NCBI GenBank assembly: GCA_019055375.1
Contig: JAHQIW010006926.1
Coordinates: forward strand, 1 to 64,000
Direction: 5' to 3'
Length of the DNA: 64,000 nt
Source: Parelaphostrongylus tenuis
Lineage: Eukaryota > Nematoda > Chromadorea > Rhabditida > Metastrongylidae
Shown: positions 20,551 through 32,803 of the stretch, one piece after another
Layout of the letters: the number at the start of each line of letters is the position of its first letter
How positions within the stretch are numbered: position 1 is the first letter of the stretch
Notes under the pieces: model-generated
The model's database searches: none
What the model was told of the DNA's origin: nothing
What the model saw: only the letters and a program-made list of their open reading frames with translations
Position numbers and translations under genes: made by a program

Positions 20551-22860
20551 TTTTATGTTTATAAGTGAATATCTTTCAAAAAAACATTCTACAATGGATT
20601 ACCAGCAGAAGACACACAGGAGAACTCAATAGGGTGCGGCCGAAGCAGGCCTTGGCAGACTTGGCATTTAATTCGAGTGCTTTGGAGAACTACACATTAA
20701 TAATGTTCATAGTAGTATATGTGAATAATAAAAGAAGTCGGTATCTATAATGCAAAAGAAAACAAAATCTTAATACCTTTAAAATGGTTTCGTCTCCTGC
20801 AGCATTACTAATCTAGAGAAACTGTTTAGTCTTATCGATGAAATGGAATCGTATCGCAATGCACAGTATGAGTTTTTATGGATTTGATGCTTTATAATGG
20901 CTTCGGCATGTTCAAAGCAAAAATAGCATTACTGAAGTCTTTTCTATCATAATGAACCAATTACTAACAACTGAACCCCCTTTAGTAGTGATAGCAATCC
21001 TAATTACATCAGAAAACGACCAAATTTCATTGTAACGCCCCGCGCTCGTCGTGAGATCTCACCACCTGCCGCGCGAAGTATTAACGTGGGACTCAAATGT
21101 CAGCTTGTTCAGATCATGACTTTGATCTCCATATGTGGATGTTCCAGTTAGAAATAACCCTCAAATAACGTAGATTTGAATGGTCCATGCAATGGGAGCG
21201 CTGGGCCGAGCGGTTGTGATGCTCGTCGCGGCGCACGCGGGCAAAATTCCGTCCTCTATACTATCCGTCAGTCAACAACGAATAAAGTTTGTAACGTCAA
21301 AACCAGGTTATCCTCAATATGCAAGAAGACGAGCTCAACCAATGTATTAGAACGTTTGATAATTCGAAAAAAGAATTGAATGCTAGCAGTACTGGGATCC
21401 GCACAGTGAAAAAAATCACTATGAAGACGGATCACTATAATTCAAAAAATGTATCACATAATCTTAGAGAGATCGCCAGTCTAAAGCGTTCAAACAGAAT
21501 GAATGCAAATAGCCGATATCATCATAGACGAATGCAGTGATTCGCATCTATTGAACTTCAGGCATATATCCTAGCTGAACTATCATGATCAACACCCGAA
21601 AGTGAGATGTATATCTAAAATCTCAAAAATCAAGACGATTTGAATCAGAAAGGCTTTACTTGAACAGAATCACGTTGTTAATAGGATAGAAAAAAAAATG
21701 GAAGACAAGATAGAAAATAGCAAAGATATACCTTTTTAGTATCCAGTCAAAAGCAATCGATGTTGACGATCCTTCGACACCATATCCAATTCCATCGAGA
21801 CTGATGGAAGTATAGTTTTCAGTCGATAAGGAGTACAGGTAATTCCGTAGAGTGTAGTTACAAGTGTCCTTCATTATCAGATTTTCTTTGTAGATTTTAT
21901 GGCATTTAAGACGTCATAGTCTTACTGAGGCGTCGACTGCCAGTAGAACAGACAACTCCTGGGGTATTGACGGAACAAGAAGTGTTGTTCCGACGCCAAA
22001 TGTGACATTGTTCACCTATATTAGTGAGATTCGGCGTTGAGTTCCGACGATATGATCAAAACAATTAGAACCGATGATCAATGCTAAAAGTTCGATGATC
22101 AAAGAACCGATGATCAATGCTGAACGCATAAAATACGTTCGAAGGGAAACTTAGTATGTCAAAAACAGGGAGAAAGCGAAAAATGGAAGCTGGCGATTTT
22201 ACCACTTGACATTTGAAAAACTAAGAAGCTGCTCACCTATGCCCCTAACAGGATAAGATCCACAACTTGTAGTAGCCCATTTGTCTGAAACTCGTCAGTT
22301 TGGAGGACATATTAACAAGTTTAGAAAACAGATAGACTGAAGGAGTTTGGAAATTTGCCTCCTAAGTGATTATTGTGATTGCTGCAAACAGGTGAATATG
22401 GGGGTAAAAAGGAGAAAGATGGCGTTAGGTCAACGTAAGGAAAATGGAGAAAAGGGTTCAATGCGCTTTGACTCCGATAGAAAAATCAAAAACGGCTTGA
22501 TAAGAGCTAGAGAAATGAGTTTTGAAAGGAATTCCAGCAAAATGACTATTTAGCAGTGAAAGTGACCGATGGATCGATGACCTGATAAAGGTTAAAAGTG
22601 TACATCATAATTGTTGAGCAAGATGGTCTGAGAAGAATTAATCTAAGCAAAAGTGGAAACAAACACAAGCAAAAAAAAACCTATGCTCTGCAAAGAGGAA
22701 CTAACATAGTAAAATGCGATAGGAGAACAGGGAGTCGAAGACCAAGAAACAACTTAGTCATCGGAACAAAAAAGCAGATGATACTTCGATATAGGTCCTT
22801 CCACAAAATAAGCACACCATTGAATTCAGCAAACATTATGGCATCGAATGTTTATTGATA
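20551..22860. other. No confident gene, 2.3 kb
   Basis: Mostly AT-rich. A GC-rich island at 21035-21085 and 21190-21250 includes GGGCCGAGCGGTTGTGATGC, which resembles a tRNA A-box but lacks a clear B-box. A short direct repeat, AACCGATGATCAATGCT, occurs at about 22067 and 22107. ORFs at 21319-21540 and 22347-22858 are lysine- and arginine-rich from A-rich sequence and match nothing known. Confidence 0.4.
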
Positions 22861-23228
22861 GTCCAAAGAAAGAGCTGTGTCCAGCGAGTACAAACATTTT
22901 CCATCTCCTAAAGCGCCGTCAAAGAAGCTTTTCCAAAAAGCAAACATAGTTTTGAGTGCTTCGACACTTGCGCTATCGAATGAGTACTAGCACTCTCTTG
23001 TCCAGTGAGTATAAGCGAGATAATGAAAAATAATGCGTGGTCGCATGAAACATAATTTTATTTTGGATTCTACAGCGTTGTAAGAGGGTGTTTAAAAAAC
23101 CGCACACGTGCTGCTCTAGTCAGAGATTAGAGCTTCTGAATGATTGGTAACAAACCTATAAAAAAAAACCCTATCCAACAAATGAGATCGAGTATTCATA
23201 CATTGACGTCTGAAATATAAGTACCAAA
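22861..23228 (+). mobile_element. Long-TIR element, right half only
   Basis: It contains GAAAGAGCTGTGTCCAGCGA, GCTATCGAATGAGTACTAGC, TTCTACAGCGTTGTAAGAGG, and AACAAATGAGATCGAG, ending AATATAAGTACC. The order matches the right half at 25780-26162. Confidence 0.65.
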
Positions 23229-24555
23229 TTATTCAATGCAGATGGTAAATTACAGCTCGCTCGGGGTGTGGTGTTCTCTTGACCATCGAATTTGCGCCCA
23301 GGTTACAGCGTTTCGGTTCTTTACTAAGTTTCGCCATGATCCGACAATTAAGGACAAGTTTGGAAACAAAGGAGGTTCAGAAATTTCTACACAAAACGAT
23401 ATTGACTTGTTGCACGAGAGATGGCAGAAATGTGATTGGCTGACAGCGCTTACTTACAAGAGTACTGTTGAGCAGAATTCAATTACCTATGTTAACAAAT
23501 TTGCTGTTTATTTTCCTAGTGAAAAAACTTATGAGAAGACCCGCTAAAGAAAGTCAGAAACAAAAAAGTTATGTGGTTTTCTAGACGTATGCAGTCAGCC
23601 CAACAAAAGCCATTCGCTACTAGCGCTTGCCTTGATAATTTTCCCTAGAAAATGCTTAGAGCAGCGTTAGTGATACCAATCAACATGCAAAAGATCTATG
23701 CGATGACATTACGGAAAAGAAATGGCTATGATCATCAACCTTGTCATTGGTTGAAAATCGAAGCGTGGGAGGGCTGCAGTGTGTAAAGGCAATCTGAGTG
23801 CTCTTATTGGTGTAGATATACAACAAGTCGTAATCACGTCGAATTATACAGTGTGGCACAACTAGAAATTTCTTTATTCGATACCTTCAGTACGACAGCG
23901 CTACGGCGCTTGCTCCGTCTCGCCCGCGCTGAAAGCAGTCCGCAGTGCAGAGTAGTGCGGTGCCAGGCATCGGGAAGAAGGTTGGTGGTTTGATCCTCCG
24001 ACAGTCCACAGCAATTTTCAAGTGATATTTGTTGGTATCGATTAGTATGGGAAGCTCATCTATAAATTACTGTAGTAAGAAAGAAACACTTAGCTACATT
24101 TCACTACTTTTTAATACAAAACGTAGACCTATGGCTTTACAACGCGTATCCAACTATTTCTTGCATTTCCTTCAATGACAGTGTAAAAGTCGGATTCGTT
24201 AACATATTCTTGACGATGTAAGACTTTTTAGAAGAAACTTATGTAAAAGTGAATGCAGTTATTTTGGAGAACCTGTGAGATGGTTTCGTTGCTACGCCTT
24301 TGATCTACGTTTGGTATTAAAAGTCGTAAAGTTTGTGAGATAACTGAGCGCTTCTTTACCCTGTAATCGCGTCTACAGAAGAACCTTCAACACTGATCCA
24401 CACCAAAAGATAGCACCAAGAAAACTGCAGTGGAGCGTCGTGGAAGGGGATCGAACCAGAAGCCAATTTCCCGATGACAGCATCACTGACCGCTCGGCAC
24501 TCAAAGTCGTGTGAAGCGGTGGTCGGGTTAACGCCGTGGGTCTGACGCATTCAAA
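23229..24555. repeat. Two unclassified tRNA-like segments in otherwise empty sequence
   Basis: At 23888-24005 a plus-strand segment has GCTACGGCGCTTGCTCCGTC and the B-box-like GGTGGTTTGATCCTCC. At 24376-24545 the minus strand has GTGCCGAGCGGTCAGTGATG and B-box-like CTGGTTCGATCCCC. Both resemble tRNA heads of SINEs unlike families A-C. They lack paired acceptor stems, so they are not called as tRNA genes. The rest (23229-23887) has a 103-codon ORF of unknown nature at 23236-23547. Confidence 0.35.
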
Positions 24556-24559
24556 ATGT

Positions 24560-25005
24560 TGACCGCTTTAGTGCTAGTGTAGTATATCCATTAAGGCTAA
24601 GTCATATGCAAAACCTCTGACGTCAGACAAGAATCAAACTCGCTTTACCCCTTTTCAAAGGTACGTGTTAATCGCAATATCGACGCTTCTTTCTGCCATT
24701 TCTAACTTCTTTCCACTGTTTAATCGGTCAAATAAAAAGATTTTCAATTGATTATACATATATCCAGCATCTCTCAGCGCAAATGGGATTAATACTCGAA
24801 AGTGCTTGCCAAGCCAAACCGTTAACGGTTGTTTGATGATGGACCCACGCCTTCTGTCGCAGGAAGAGTGATGGAAGAATAGAAGCGTTGGTAGCGCAGA
24901 TAGTTAGCACGCCCATCCCTGAGAATGGGTGAAATGAGAGTTCGATTACCACCTGACGTTTAAACTTTTGCATATCACTCAGCATTATGGGATGTACTAG
25001 GTAGT
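24560..25005. repeat. tRNA-derived repeat family B, two copies back to back
   Basis: The left copy (24560-24740) shows TGCAAAACCTCTGACGTCAG and, on the minus strand, a B-box-like GAGTTTGATTCTTG. The right copy (24745-25005) is on the plus strand with AAACCGTTAACGGTTG, A-box-like GTAGCGCAGATAGTTAGCAC, B-box-like GAGTTCGATTACC, then CACTCAGCATTATGG. Their opposed directions again suggest foldback arrangement. Confidence 0.55.
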
Positions 25006-25330
25006 GTTTAATTGGTTACCTCTTTTTCTCATGACTGTATAACTGATCGCTGATAAGTGAGTACTGGAAACTTTGATAATCTCCTATGAGATATTCTCTC
25101 CTGTTGATAGAAAAAACTACGGTATTTGAAAAAAGAACACTTTTTCCTGAGAATCTATCACTCAAAGAGGAAACGATAGTACGGAACGAAACCACTGAAT
25201 GGAAATATTGGGTGAGCAAGAAATTTTCGAGACTTTTTCGTTATTACTCATCAGTTCTCATGTATTAAAGTTCTTTTTTTATTATCGTTTAGAGCGGCTT
25301 CTGCGGTCATCTTGATATACGATAAAGTTT

Positions 25331-26162
25331 TTCTGAACAGGACAAAACAAATTAAGAACCGATTTTATTTGCTAGATAGGAAGTTTCCAACTTCGGGCTA
25401 CAGCAACACGTCGCCAGTCCCTTTATAACGATGTAACATCCAAATCAAAAATTGTGTTTCACATTCGCCTTAGGCCTTCATTTCTATGACGCATATGATT
25501 TGGTAGAAGCCGGAAATATATCAATGGGTAGTGAAATGCTCGTAGTATCATAGTTAATCATTTTATTTGGAGTTTCTTCCAAAGTGGAGGAGGAATCCCC
25601 AACTGAAAAACAACAATTCGATCGTCCCGCCTGGCCCCGCCACTTGCCTTGTCGAATATAACAGCAACGTTGTCAGAAATGTAAAACTCAATCTTATTTT
25701 CCCTGCTAAACCGCATTTCCAGTAAATGAGCACATCGCTAAAATCAAGTAACATTACGCTATCCGATCATTGCTAATATTCTAGAGAAAAGCTCTGTTCA
25801 TCAAGGATTGGAGCACAAATCAAAAGACAAAGAGATCAAAAGATCAAAAGAACTTATTTATGAGAAGCAAACACATTTTTGAGTTCTTTGAAGCTTTTGC
25901 TATAGTTCGACTACAAGCACTCTGAGGAAGGGGTTTTGTCCAGCGAAGTAGAAGCAAAATAAGGGAGAAAACACGTAGTTTTATGGAACATGTTTTTATT
26001 TTGATGTTACAGCGTTATAAAGGAGCGTTCTCAAAAACCGGCGAAGTGAGGCTATAGATTCAGGTATTAGCTTTCGAATGGTTACTAATACTCCTATGAA
26101 GTAATCGCTCTTATTCAACGAATGAGATCGCCTTTTCAATTACTCCTAATCAGAAAGAACCA
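25331..26162. mobile_element. Long-TIR element, full length (832 bp)
   Basis: The best pair to 61431-62306. The left arm (25331-25460) has AAGAACCGATTTTATTTGCT and TATAACGATGTAACATCC; the right arm (26000-26162) has TTACAGCGTTATAAAGGAGC, GCTTTCGAATGGTTACTAAT, and ends TACTCCTAATCAGAAAGAACC. The middle shares GTTTCTTCCAAAGTGGAG and CGATCGTCCCGCCTGGCCCC with the copies at 54418 and 61431. A 63-codon minus-strand ORF here (25563-25754) is matched by one at 54664-54999, but the shared reading reflects repeat identity. No transposase. Confidence 0.75.
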
Positions 26163-26983
26163 TATAATACTTATACAGTTACTCCGAAATGGAATTCTCC
26201 TGAGAGTAAAGCGAATTCTGATACTACACGAATGTCGTTTGGCTTCATGTGCTACTGTGACACGCAACCGAATTCGTTTATCATCAACAAATGTTTTCGC
26301 TCTCAGAACAATTACATCTTGAAACAAATTTATAAGTATTATATATCAAAATAACCACAAGAAGCCGCTCTAAACGATAATGAAAACAAAATTTCAAATG
26401 TATGAGAATTAACGTAAACGAAAAAGTCCGGAAAATCTCCTGCTAACCCAATAAATAACAGCCAAGAAGAGTGTCGATGCAGCTGGTCGAAGGACTCCTT
26501 TCAGCAGAATTCTTCCTCTTCTCGACAGCGGTCTCAGTTCAAAATCAATTGAATATTCATGCAACAGATGGCTTAACAGGAGCGAATTGTGTACGCCTTA
26601 AGAATTAATGTCAGCATACGACATGGAGTCCAGAGCACTCATAAAAGATAAAAAAACCATTGCGAACTTGCTGAATAGGGAAAACTTTTTGGAACTACAA
26701 AATTGTATTGCACGCATGCCAGAACTACCAGAAAAATCAGTTGCCGCAGATCAGAACGCGATCGATTTCACGGTACGCTGAGTTCAGAGCCTCAAAATCG
26801 CCATTAGGTCTAACCAATCGATAGCCAATCGAAAGGAGATAGTAAATCGCAAGAGGTGGAGTGTAAGTGGCAGCGTCTGGCCCACACTTTGGATTATGTG
26901 ATAAACTACGACACTTCGAGAAATACACAGCATATAGGGAAATGAGCCATCGAAGCGACTTTACGCATATTATTTACTTGCAC
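26163..26983. other. No confident gene
   Basis: On the minus strand, 26737-26928 reads CGPDAATYTPPLAIYYLLSI followed by GYRLVRPNGDFEALNSAYRE, which looks more coding-like than its surroundings. I cannot name it. No start or splice context supports a gene; it may be a remnant exon or part of an unrecognised element shared with 8749. Confidence 0.3.
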
Positions 26984-27410
26984 GATGAAAGATCACTTGG
27001 AGTTATTGTGCGCGCAGTCGAAATGCCGGTGTAAGGAATATCCCGTATCTCGGGAATGAGAGAAAGGATCCGAAGTTGCGACCTTCGTCAACGATCGAAG
27101 ATTAAAGACACCGTTTTACACGCCAGGTTATCGAAAATATGGTGGGCCGGGCACGTGATGCGCTTCAACGACAACCGATAGACATGAGCCGTTACCAACT
27201 GGATTATCCGGGATATTAAGAGTTCTACAGGAAGACCATCGACCCGTTGGTCTGATTTCTTTGCGAAAGCTTTAGAAGAAAGATATGATGCTCAACGAAT
27301 TCCTAGAGCGATGAGGACTCACTGGGCTAGTCTTGCACGCTATAGGGAAAAGTAGAAGTGTTGCTGGTGCCCGCTCTAGTCACTCAACGACCAACGGGAC
27401 GACAGACAGA
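26984..27410 (+). mobile_element. RTE LINE 3' fragment
   Basis: 5'-truncated copy beginning at the DERSL segment (GATGAAAGATCACTTG) and ending CAACGGGACGACAGACAGAC, where an ACAG repeat replaces the usual GGTGA tail. Translation shows RSKI, MVGRARDALQRQ-like shifted readings, and stops. 5' truncation is usual for LINEs that stop reverse transcription early. Confidence 0.85.
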
Positions 27411-28198
27411 CAGACAAATTTACTTACAAATTCGCAGTTGAAGTCAAAAAATGGCAGTTATTGTCTAGGAAGCGACGGACATTCTCGAGGTGGTTGTTCA
27501 TTTTCAAAGAAGCAATGCAAAAATTCCGAAAATAGTGGCTGAGAATGTGTGAAATCACGTAAAATGGTTGTTTGATGTGTATATTTCTATTCCCACCCTC
27601 AGTGACGCCAGTTATGCTTAGGCGGTGAGTGAGTGTCTCAGTCAGCCGACGCCGACTGAGCGCCGCGTTACGGACGTCCGTCACACTGGCAGGCGCCATC
27701 CTGGCTCTGTTGAGGAGCACAGAGAACCTTCAAGTGAACTGGTTAAGGTCTTCGATTGTTTTTCTCATTTTGATGGAAAGAGAAAGACTTGAAATTAATT
27801 TTATTCTATTTCAGATAGATCAATATTGATTTTCAAAGATACATCCGGCAATTCGTCTACCGCGCTCCTGATAAGCTCTATACATGCTCGTCGACAACGG
27901 GCTCAGCGACGAAAAGGGATTCGTTGAGGTATTCACTTCAATTAGAATAAATGAAATTAAAGATTATTTTCACCCCTTGACGACCATCACTGATAGATAG
28001 GTGGCGTAGCGCCGTCGCTTGCGCGGGACTCCTGAGGAGGGACAACTGCGTCTCTGTGTGAAAGTGTTGTCTTTCTGCTTCTCCGTTGCCACGAGCGTTT
28101 CAAATACCACGATACGCGATTCCGCCATTACAGTAACTAATTGGAAACGTCAGAAAATTGAGAGTGACAACAAAAGCAAAGGAGAATACGCCTCAGCA
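27411..28198. other. No gene; GC-rich blocks before an RTE copy
   Basis: A GC-rich segment at 27625-27710 (CCGACGCCGACTGAGCGCCG) and another at 27999-28045 (GTGGCGTAGCGCCGTCGCTT) stand out. The second could be an alternative 5' leader of the LINE that follows, because copy 1 and copy 2 share sequence only from 28199. A 115-codon ORF (28019-28366) crosses that junction and is not recognised. Confidence 0.4.
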
Positions 28199-31180
28199 AA
28201 CTGGCAAGCTGCTCACGAGTACAGAGCACCCACGTTTAGAGCCTGGCAAGTTAACGTTGGGTATCAAAATGCCAAAAACAGTAACAAATACGGGCCTCAT
28301 CCCCAGACCCCGAAACAGCTTCTGGTACGGCAGCGCCAGGTAAGACGAGCACGGAGAGGCTGCTAAAATCTCAAGACCAAACTAGGCTGTCAAGATCGCA
28401 ATGGACTAATATGACTATCTGTACCTGCAATGCAAGAACCCCTGCTCACGAATCCGCTGTAGAAGATCTATTGATTCAAGCAAGAAGAATAAGGCACGAC
28501 GTCACTGGCCTGGCTGAGATGAGAAGGCGCCATCCTTTCCAAGCTGTTTATGACACCGGAGAAAAACTTCTCCATGGAACATGCGATAGTAGAGGTGTCG
28601 GCGGCTTTGACGTCCTCATCGAATCGAATTTGACCGTAAAAATCGATTTGATTTAACAACTCACAACCTGTGTCGGACGATTGCGGTTGAAACGAAGTCG
28701 TTCTATGCCGGCTTCGACCATCTTCGTTGCTTACGCACCAACATCACTTTATGACGAAGATGAAGTCGAAGCGTTCTATATGGACCTCGAAAATTTCTTC
28801 AGAGAAGATCATGCATTCTTCAAGATTATTATCGGAGATTTTAACGCAAAAACTTTACCTAGAAGGACGTCTGAAGAACGTCACATGAGACCCACGAACG
28901 AAACCATCGCTGGCAATTCCAAAAGCCTCTCTCTCAGCGATGGACGTGGGAGTCTTCCAATGGAGAGTACCATAACGAAATAGATAACATCTTAGTAAGT
29001 CGAAGGTTTTACCTGACCGATGTCGCTGTTGTTCCTATGTTCTACAAGGAATCAGACCATCGCCTCCTTCGCACCACGTTCCGATTCTCGAGGAGAGGAG
29101 AGAAAGCCGCTAAGTTCAAACAACGAATTCGCAGAACTACCACAAACCGGAATGTATTCAAATCATTAGTCGGCTCTTGGGAAGAGACCGTTGTCGACAA
29201 CATCGACGAAGAATACGATCGACTCGTTGAATATCTTCACGTTAGCGCTATAAAAGCCGAGAGTCCTAAGGTCACGAAGAGACGCTTGTCTCCGCAGACA
29301 CTCGAGCTGATACGTCAACGTGGAATAGCACAAGCTGCAGGCAACCGAAAACTTACGTCCGAACTTGCGAAACGATGCAGAGAAGCGACAAAAGAACGCC
29401 TCAAAGAGAGGAAAGCAGCAATTATGGCAGAAGCTGCAGAAGCTGGGAAGACCATTCGCAAAGCCCAGTGAGGTTTCGCCAACTAAAAGACCAAGATCAT
29501 TGCACTCCGATACCCTGACGGAACACTTACAGCTTCGAGTAGGGCTATGTAGAAAATCGCCCAATAATACTACTCGGACCTCTTCGCTAACCATGTCCTC
29601 TTACAGTCATATAAATTGAAAGAGGACGAATATCTCGTTCCACCGGTCCTACCATCCAAAATCCGACATGCTATATCGTCGGTGAAGAACAGAACAACAC
29701 CCGGTCTAGACAAGATTAGATCAGAGCACTTGAAGAACCTGCCGTCGGTTCTCATCAACACCTTGGCTCCGCTCTTCACTCGCTAATTGTCAGAATGCAA
29801 GGTCTTTATTCAAGGAAAGCCAGCAAGACCGTATTGCTATTCAAAAAGGGAGACCTTCACGACATAGGCAATTATCGCCCAATCTGCTTGCTGTCCGTCC
29901 TTCATAAATTGTTTACTCGAGTTATCCTAAAGAGGATTGACAGAACACTGGACGAAGGACAGTCATGGGAACAAGCAGGGTTCCAAGATGGATTTAGTAC
30001 CCTACATTACATCCACACGATTACAAGACTCATTGAAGTTTTACGAGAGTAAAACAACCACTTTGCCTCACTTTCATCGACTTGAAGAAAGCCTTTCATT
30101 CAGTGGAAGCAGAAGCGACTATAGGGGCTCTGGATATCCAGTGCGTCCCTACTCGGTGCATAATGGTCAATCGTGAGCTTTATAAAGATTTCACGACCAA
30201 AATATCTCCATTCTACATCAATATCACCATTGACGTAAGAAGAGGGGTTTGACAAGGCGATACAGTTTCGCTAAAACTGTTCACCGCCACACTACGAAAC
30301 GTCATGCGAACAATAGAATGAGAATGAAAGTGAAAATTGACGGTCGACAATTAAACCATCTTTACTTTGCTGACGATATCGTTATCATAGCATTAAACAT
30401 CAGCCAAGCGGAACCAATGTTGACCGATTTCGATAACGCCTGTGGAAAGATTGATCTTCAACTAAATCCAACGAAAACGGTGATCATGAGGAATGGATGG
30501 GTTTCGAATGCTCCACTCACGCTCAACGGAAAGACAATCTCCGAATGCTACTGTTACGTCTATCTAGGTCGTGAAATCAACGTGATGAACGACCTAGCTC
30601 CGAAGTTGAGCAGGAGGAAACGAGCGGCTTGGGGAACGTTCAAGAGCATCGAAGATATAGTGAAGACGACAAAGATCACCCGACTCCATGCCCATCTTTT
30701 CGACTCGAAATTATCCCTGCCCTAACGTATGCACCAGAAACCTGGTCGTTACGCAAGCAGGATGAAAAATATTTGGTGTTAATGAGCGCGCAGTCGAAAG
30801 GTCGATGCCAGGAGTATCCCGAATCTCGCAAATGAAAGAAAGGATCCGAACTTCCAACCTACGTCAACGATCGAAAATCAGAGACGCCGTTCTACACGCC
30901 AGGATATCGAAAATAAGGTGGGCCAAACATGTGATGCGCTTCAACGGCAAGCGATGGACGAGAGCCTTCACAGACTGGATTCCTCGGGACGTCAAGCGCT
31001 CTAAAGGAAGACCACTGACCCGCTGGTCCCATTTCTTCACGAAAGCGATGGAAGAAAGATATGATGCTCAGCAAATCCCTAGAGCGAGAAGGACCCACTG
31101 GGCTACTCTTGCACGCGATAGGGAAAATGGAAGAGTTGCCGGTACCCGCTCGAGTCACTCGACGATCAACGGGACAACAG

Positions 31181-31184
<4 letters not shown>
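28199..31184 (+). mobile_element. RTE-clade LINE, copy 2, decayed
   Basis: It matches copy 1 from ACTGGCAAGCT (15791 in copy 1) to the tail CAACAGGTGA at 31175-31184, then a TA microsatellite. The ORF starts ATG ACT ATC TGT at 28411 and keeps NARTPA, GLAEMRRRHPF, VAYAPTS, GDFNAK. Breaks: stop at 28654; an approximately 55-bp loss near 28890; stops at 28981 and 29469; more in the reverse transcriptase part. FADD is intact at about 30370 (LYFADDIVIIALN), unlike copy 1. A truncated third copy follows immediately after the TA tail. Confidence 0.9.
28411..31184 (+). pseudogene. RTE endonuclease/reverse transcriptase pseudogene, copy 2
   Basis: The fragments are collinear with the copy 1 protein: endonuclease 28411-29060, linker with RRLSPQTLELIRQRG at about 29280, then RT motifs FKKGDLHDIGNYRPICLLS at about 29842, DEGQSWEQAGF at about 29950, FADD at about 30370, and C-terminal RRKRAAWGTFKSIED. 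At least ten stops or frameshifts interrupt it, more than in copy 3, so it appears older. Confidence 0.88.

Positions 31185-31216
<32 letters not shown>
31185..31216. repeat. (TA)n at the LINE-LINE junction
   Basis: A run of about 16 TA units separates the 3' end of RTE copy 2 from the 5'-truncated copy 3. Confidence 0.95.
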
Positions 31217-31220
<4 letters not shown>

Positions 31221-31226
31221 CATTGT

Positions 31227-32395
31227 CGATCACAAGACTCACTGAAGTTTCGCGAGAGTACAAACAACCACTCTGTCTCACTTTTATCGATCTGAAGAAA
31301 GCCTTTGATTCAGTGGAAACAGAAGCGGTTATAGAGGCTCTGAATAACCAGGGCGTCCCTACTCGGTACATGATGATCCTTCGTGAGCTTCACAAAGAAT
31401 TCCCGACCAGAATATCTCCATTCTACAACAATATCAGTATTGACGTAAGAAGAGGGCTTCCACAAGGCGATACAACATCGCCAAAACTATTCACTGCCAC
31501 CCTACAAAACGTCATGCGAACATTAGAATGGGACGAAATGGGAGTGAAATTGACGGTCGACACTTAACCCATCTTCGCTTTGCTGACGATATCGTTCTCA
31601 TAACACCAAACATCAGCCAAGCGGAACGAATGTTGACTGATTTCGATAACGCCTGTGGAAAGATTGGTCTTCAACTGAATCTAACGAAAACAATGTTCAT
31701 GAGGAACGGATGGGTTTCTAATGCCCCATTCACGCTCAACGGAACGACAATTTCCGAATGCTCCACTTACATCTATCTAGGTCGTGAAATCAACATGATG
31801 AACGACCTAGCCCCAGAGTTGAGTAGGAGGAAACGAGCGGCTTGGGGAACGTTTAAGAGCATCGAAGATGTAGTAAAGAGGACAAAGAACATCCGGCTCC
31901 GTGCCCACCTTTTCGACTCGACAATTATCCCTGCCCTGACGTATGCAGCAGAAACCTGGTCGCTACGTAAGCAGGATGAAAGATCACTTGCCGCTATCGA
32001 ACGCGCAGTCGAAAGGTCGATGCTAGGAGTATCCCGTATTTCGCAAATGAGAGAAAGGATCCGAAGTTCCGACCTACGTCAACGATCGAAAATCAGAGAA
32101 GCCGTTCTACACGCCAGGATATCGAAAATAAGGTGGGCCAACACGTGATGCGCTTCAACGACAACCAATGGACGAGAGCCGTTACCGACTGGATTCCTCG
32201 GGACGTCAAGCGCTCTAAAGGACCACTGACCCGTTGGTCCGATTTCTTCACGAAAGCGATGGAAGAAAGATATGATGCCCAGCGAATCCCTAGAGCGAGA
32301 AGGACCCACTGGGCTACTCTTGCACGCGATGGGGAAAATGGAAGAGTTGCCGGTACCCGCTCGAGTCACTCGACGATCAACGGGACGACAGGTGA
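31227..32395 (+). mobile_element. RTE LINE, 5'-truncated copy 3
   Basis: It starts inside the reverse transcriptase (CGATCACAAGACTCACTGAA) and runs to GACGACAGGTGA. It is the least decayed copy: the open frame holds [41 protein letters not shown] and the whole C-terminus, broken only by a 1-nt loss near 31549, a 1-nt loss near 32139 and a 3-nt in-frame loss near 32221. The motif before QGD is GLP instead of GVR. Its ORF is fused in frame with the tail of copy 2 across the TA repeat (31061-31567), by chance. Confidence 0.9.
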
Positions 32396-32429
32396 TGCAG
32401 GTTTTATATGGATATATATAAGGGATACA

Positions 32430-32714
32430 AGGGTAAAGCTCTCGGCATTGATCAATCCTCAGGGGATGGGCCATGCATTGTTCCAATTACAGCTTCTTTT
32501 GGGGTGGATTGAATGCATATTAGCCCTTCACAATGACTCACGGTGAACTTCCGCTGAACCCTATCAGTGCTGCTTATCCTCCCTGGCAACTCTGAGACCG
32601 TCTGGCACCAATTTACCGACCCCGGAGGGATGGATGGCTTGATGAGATATGAGCACGAGATCGAATTCGTGTGCAACGCAGAGCACTTCTAACCACTGCG
32701 CCACATGCGCCCGA
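32430..32714 (-). mobile_element. tRNA-derived SINE, family C
   Basis: Minus-strand copy. The head, GCGCATGTGGCGCAGTGGTT (A-box) and a B-box-like GAATTCGATCTCGTG, lies at the right end; the body has AAGCAGCACTGATAGGG and the tail GATTGATCAATGCCGAGAGC. It lies 35 bp after RTE copy 3 and abuts a TA microsatellite at its head. Confidence 0.8.
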
Positions 32715-32803
32715 TATATATATATATATATATATATGTACATTATATATGTATATATATGCATGCATATTTGTACGTTTACATGGATGCCCATATATAT
32801 ATA
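32715..32803. repeat. TA-rich microsatellite
   Basis: TA run with interspersed TATGTA and GCATGCATA. Confidence 0.9.
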
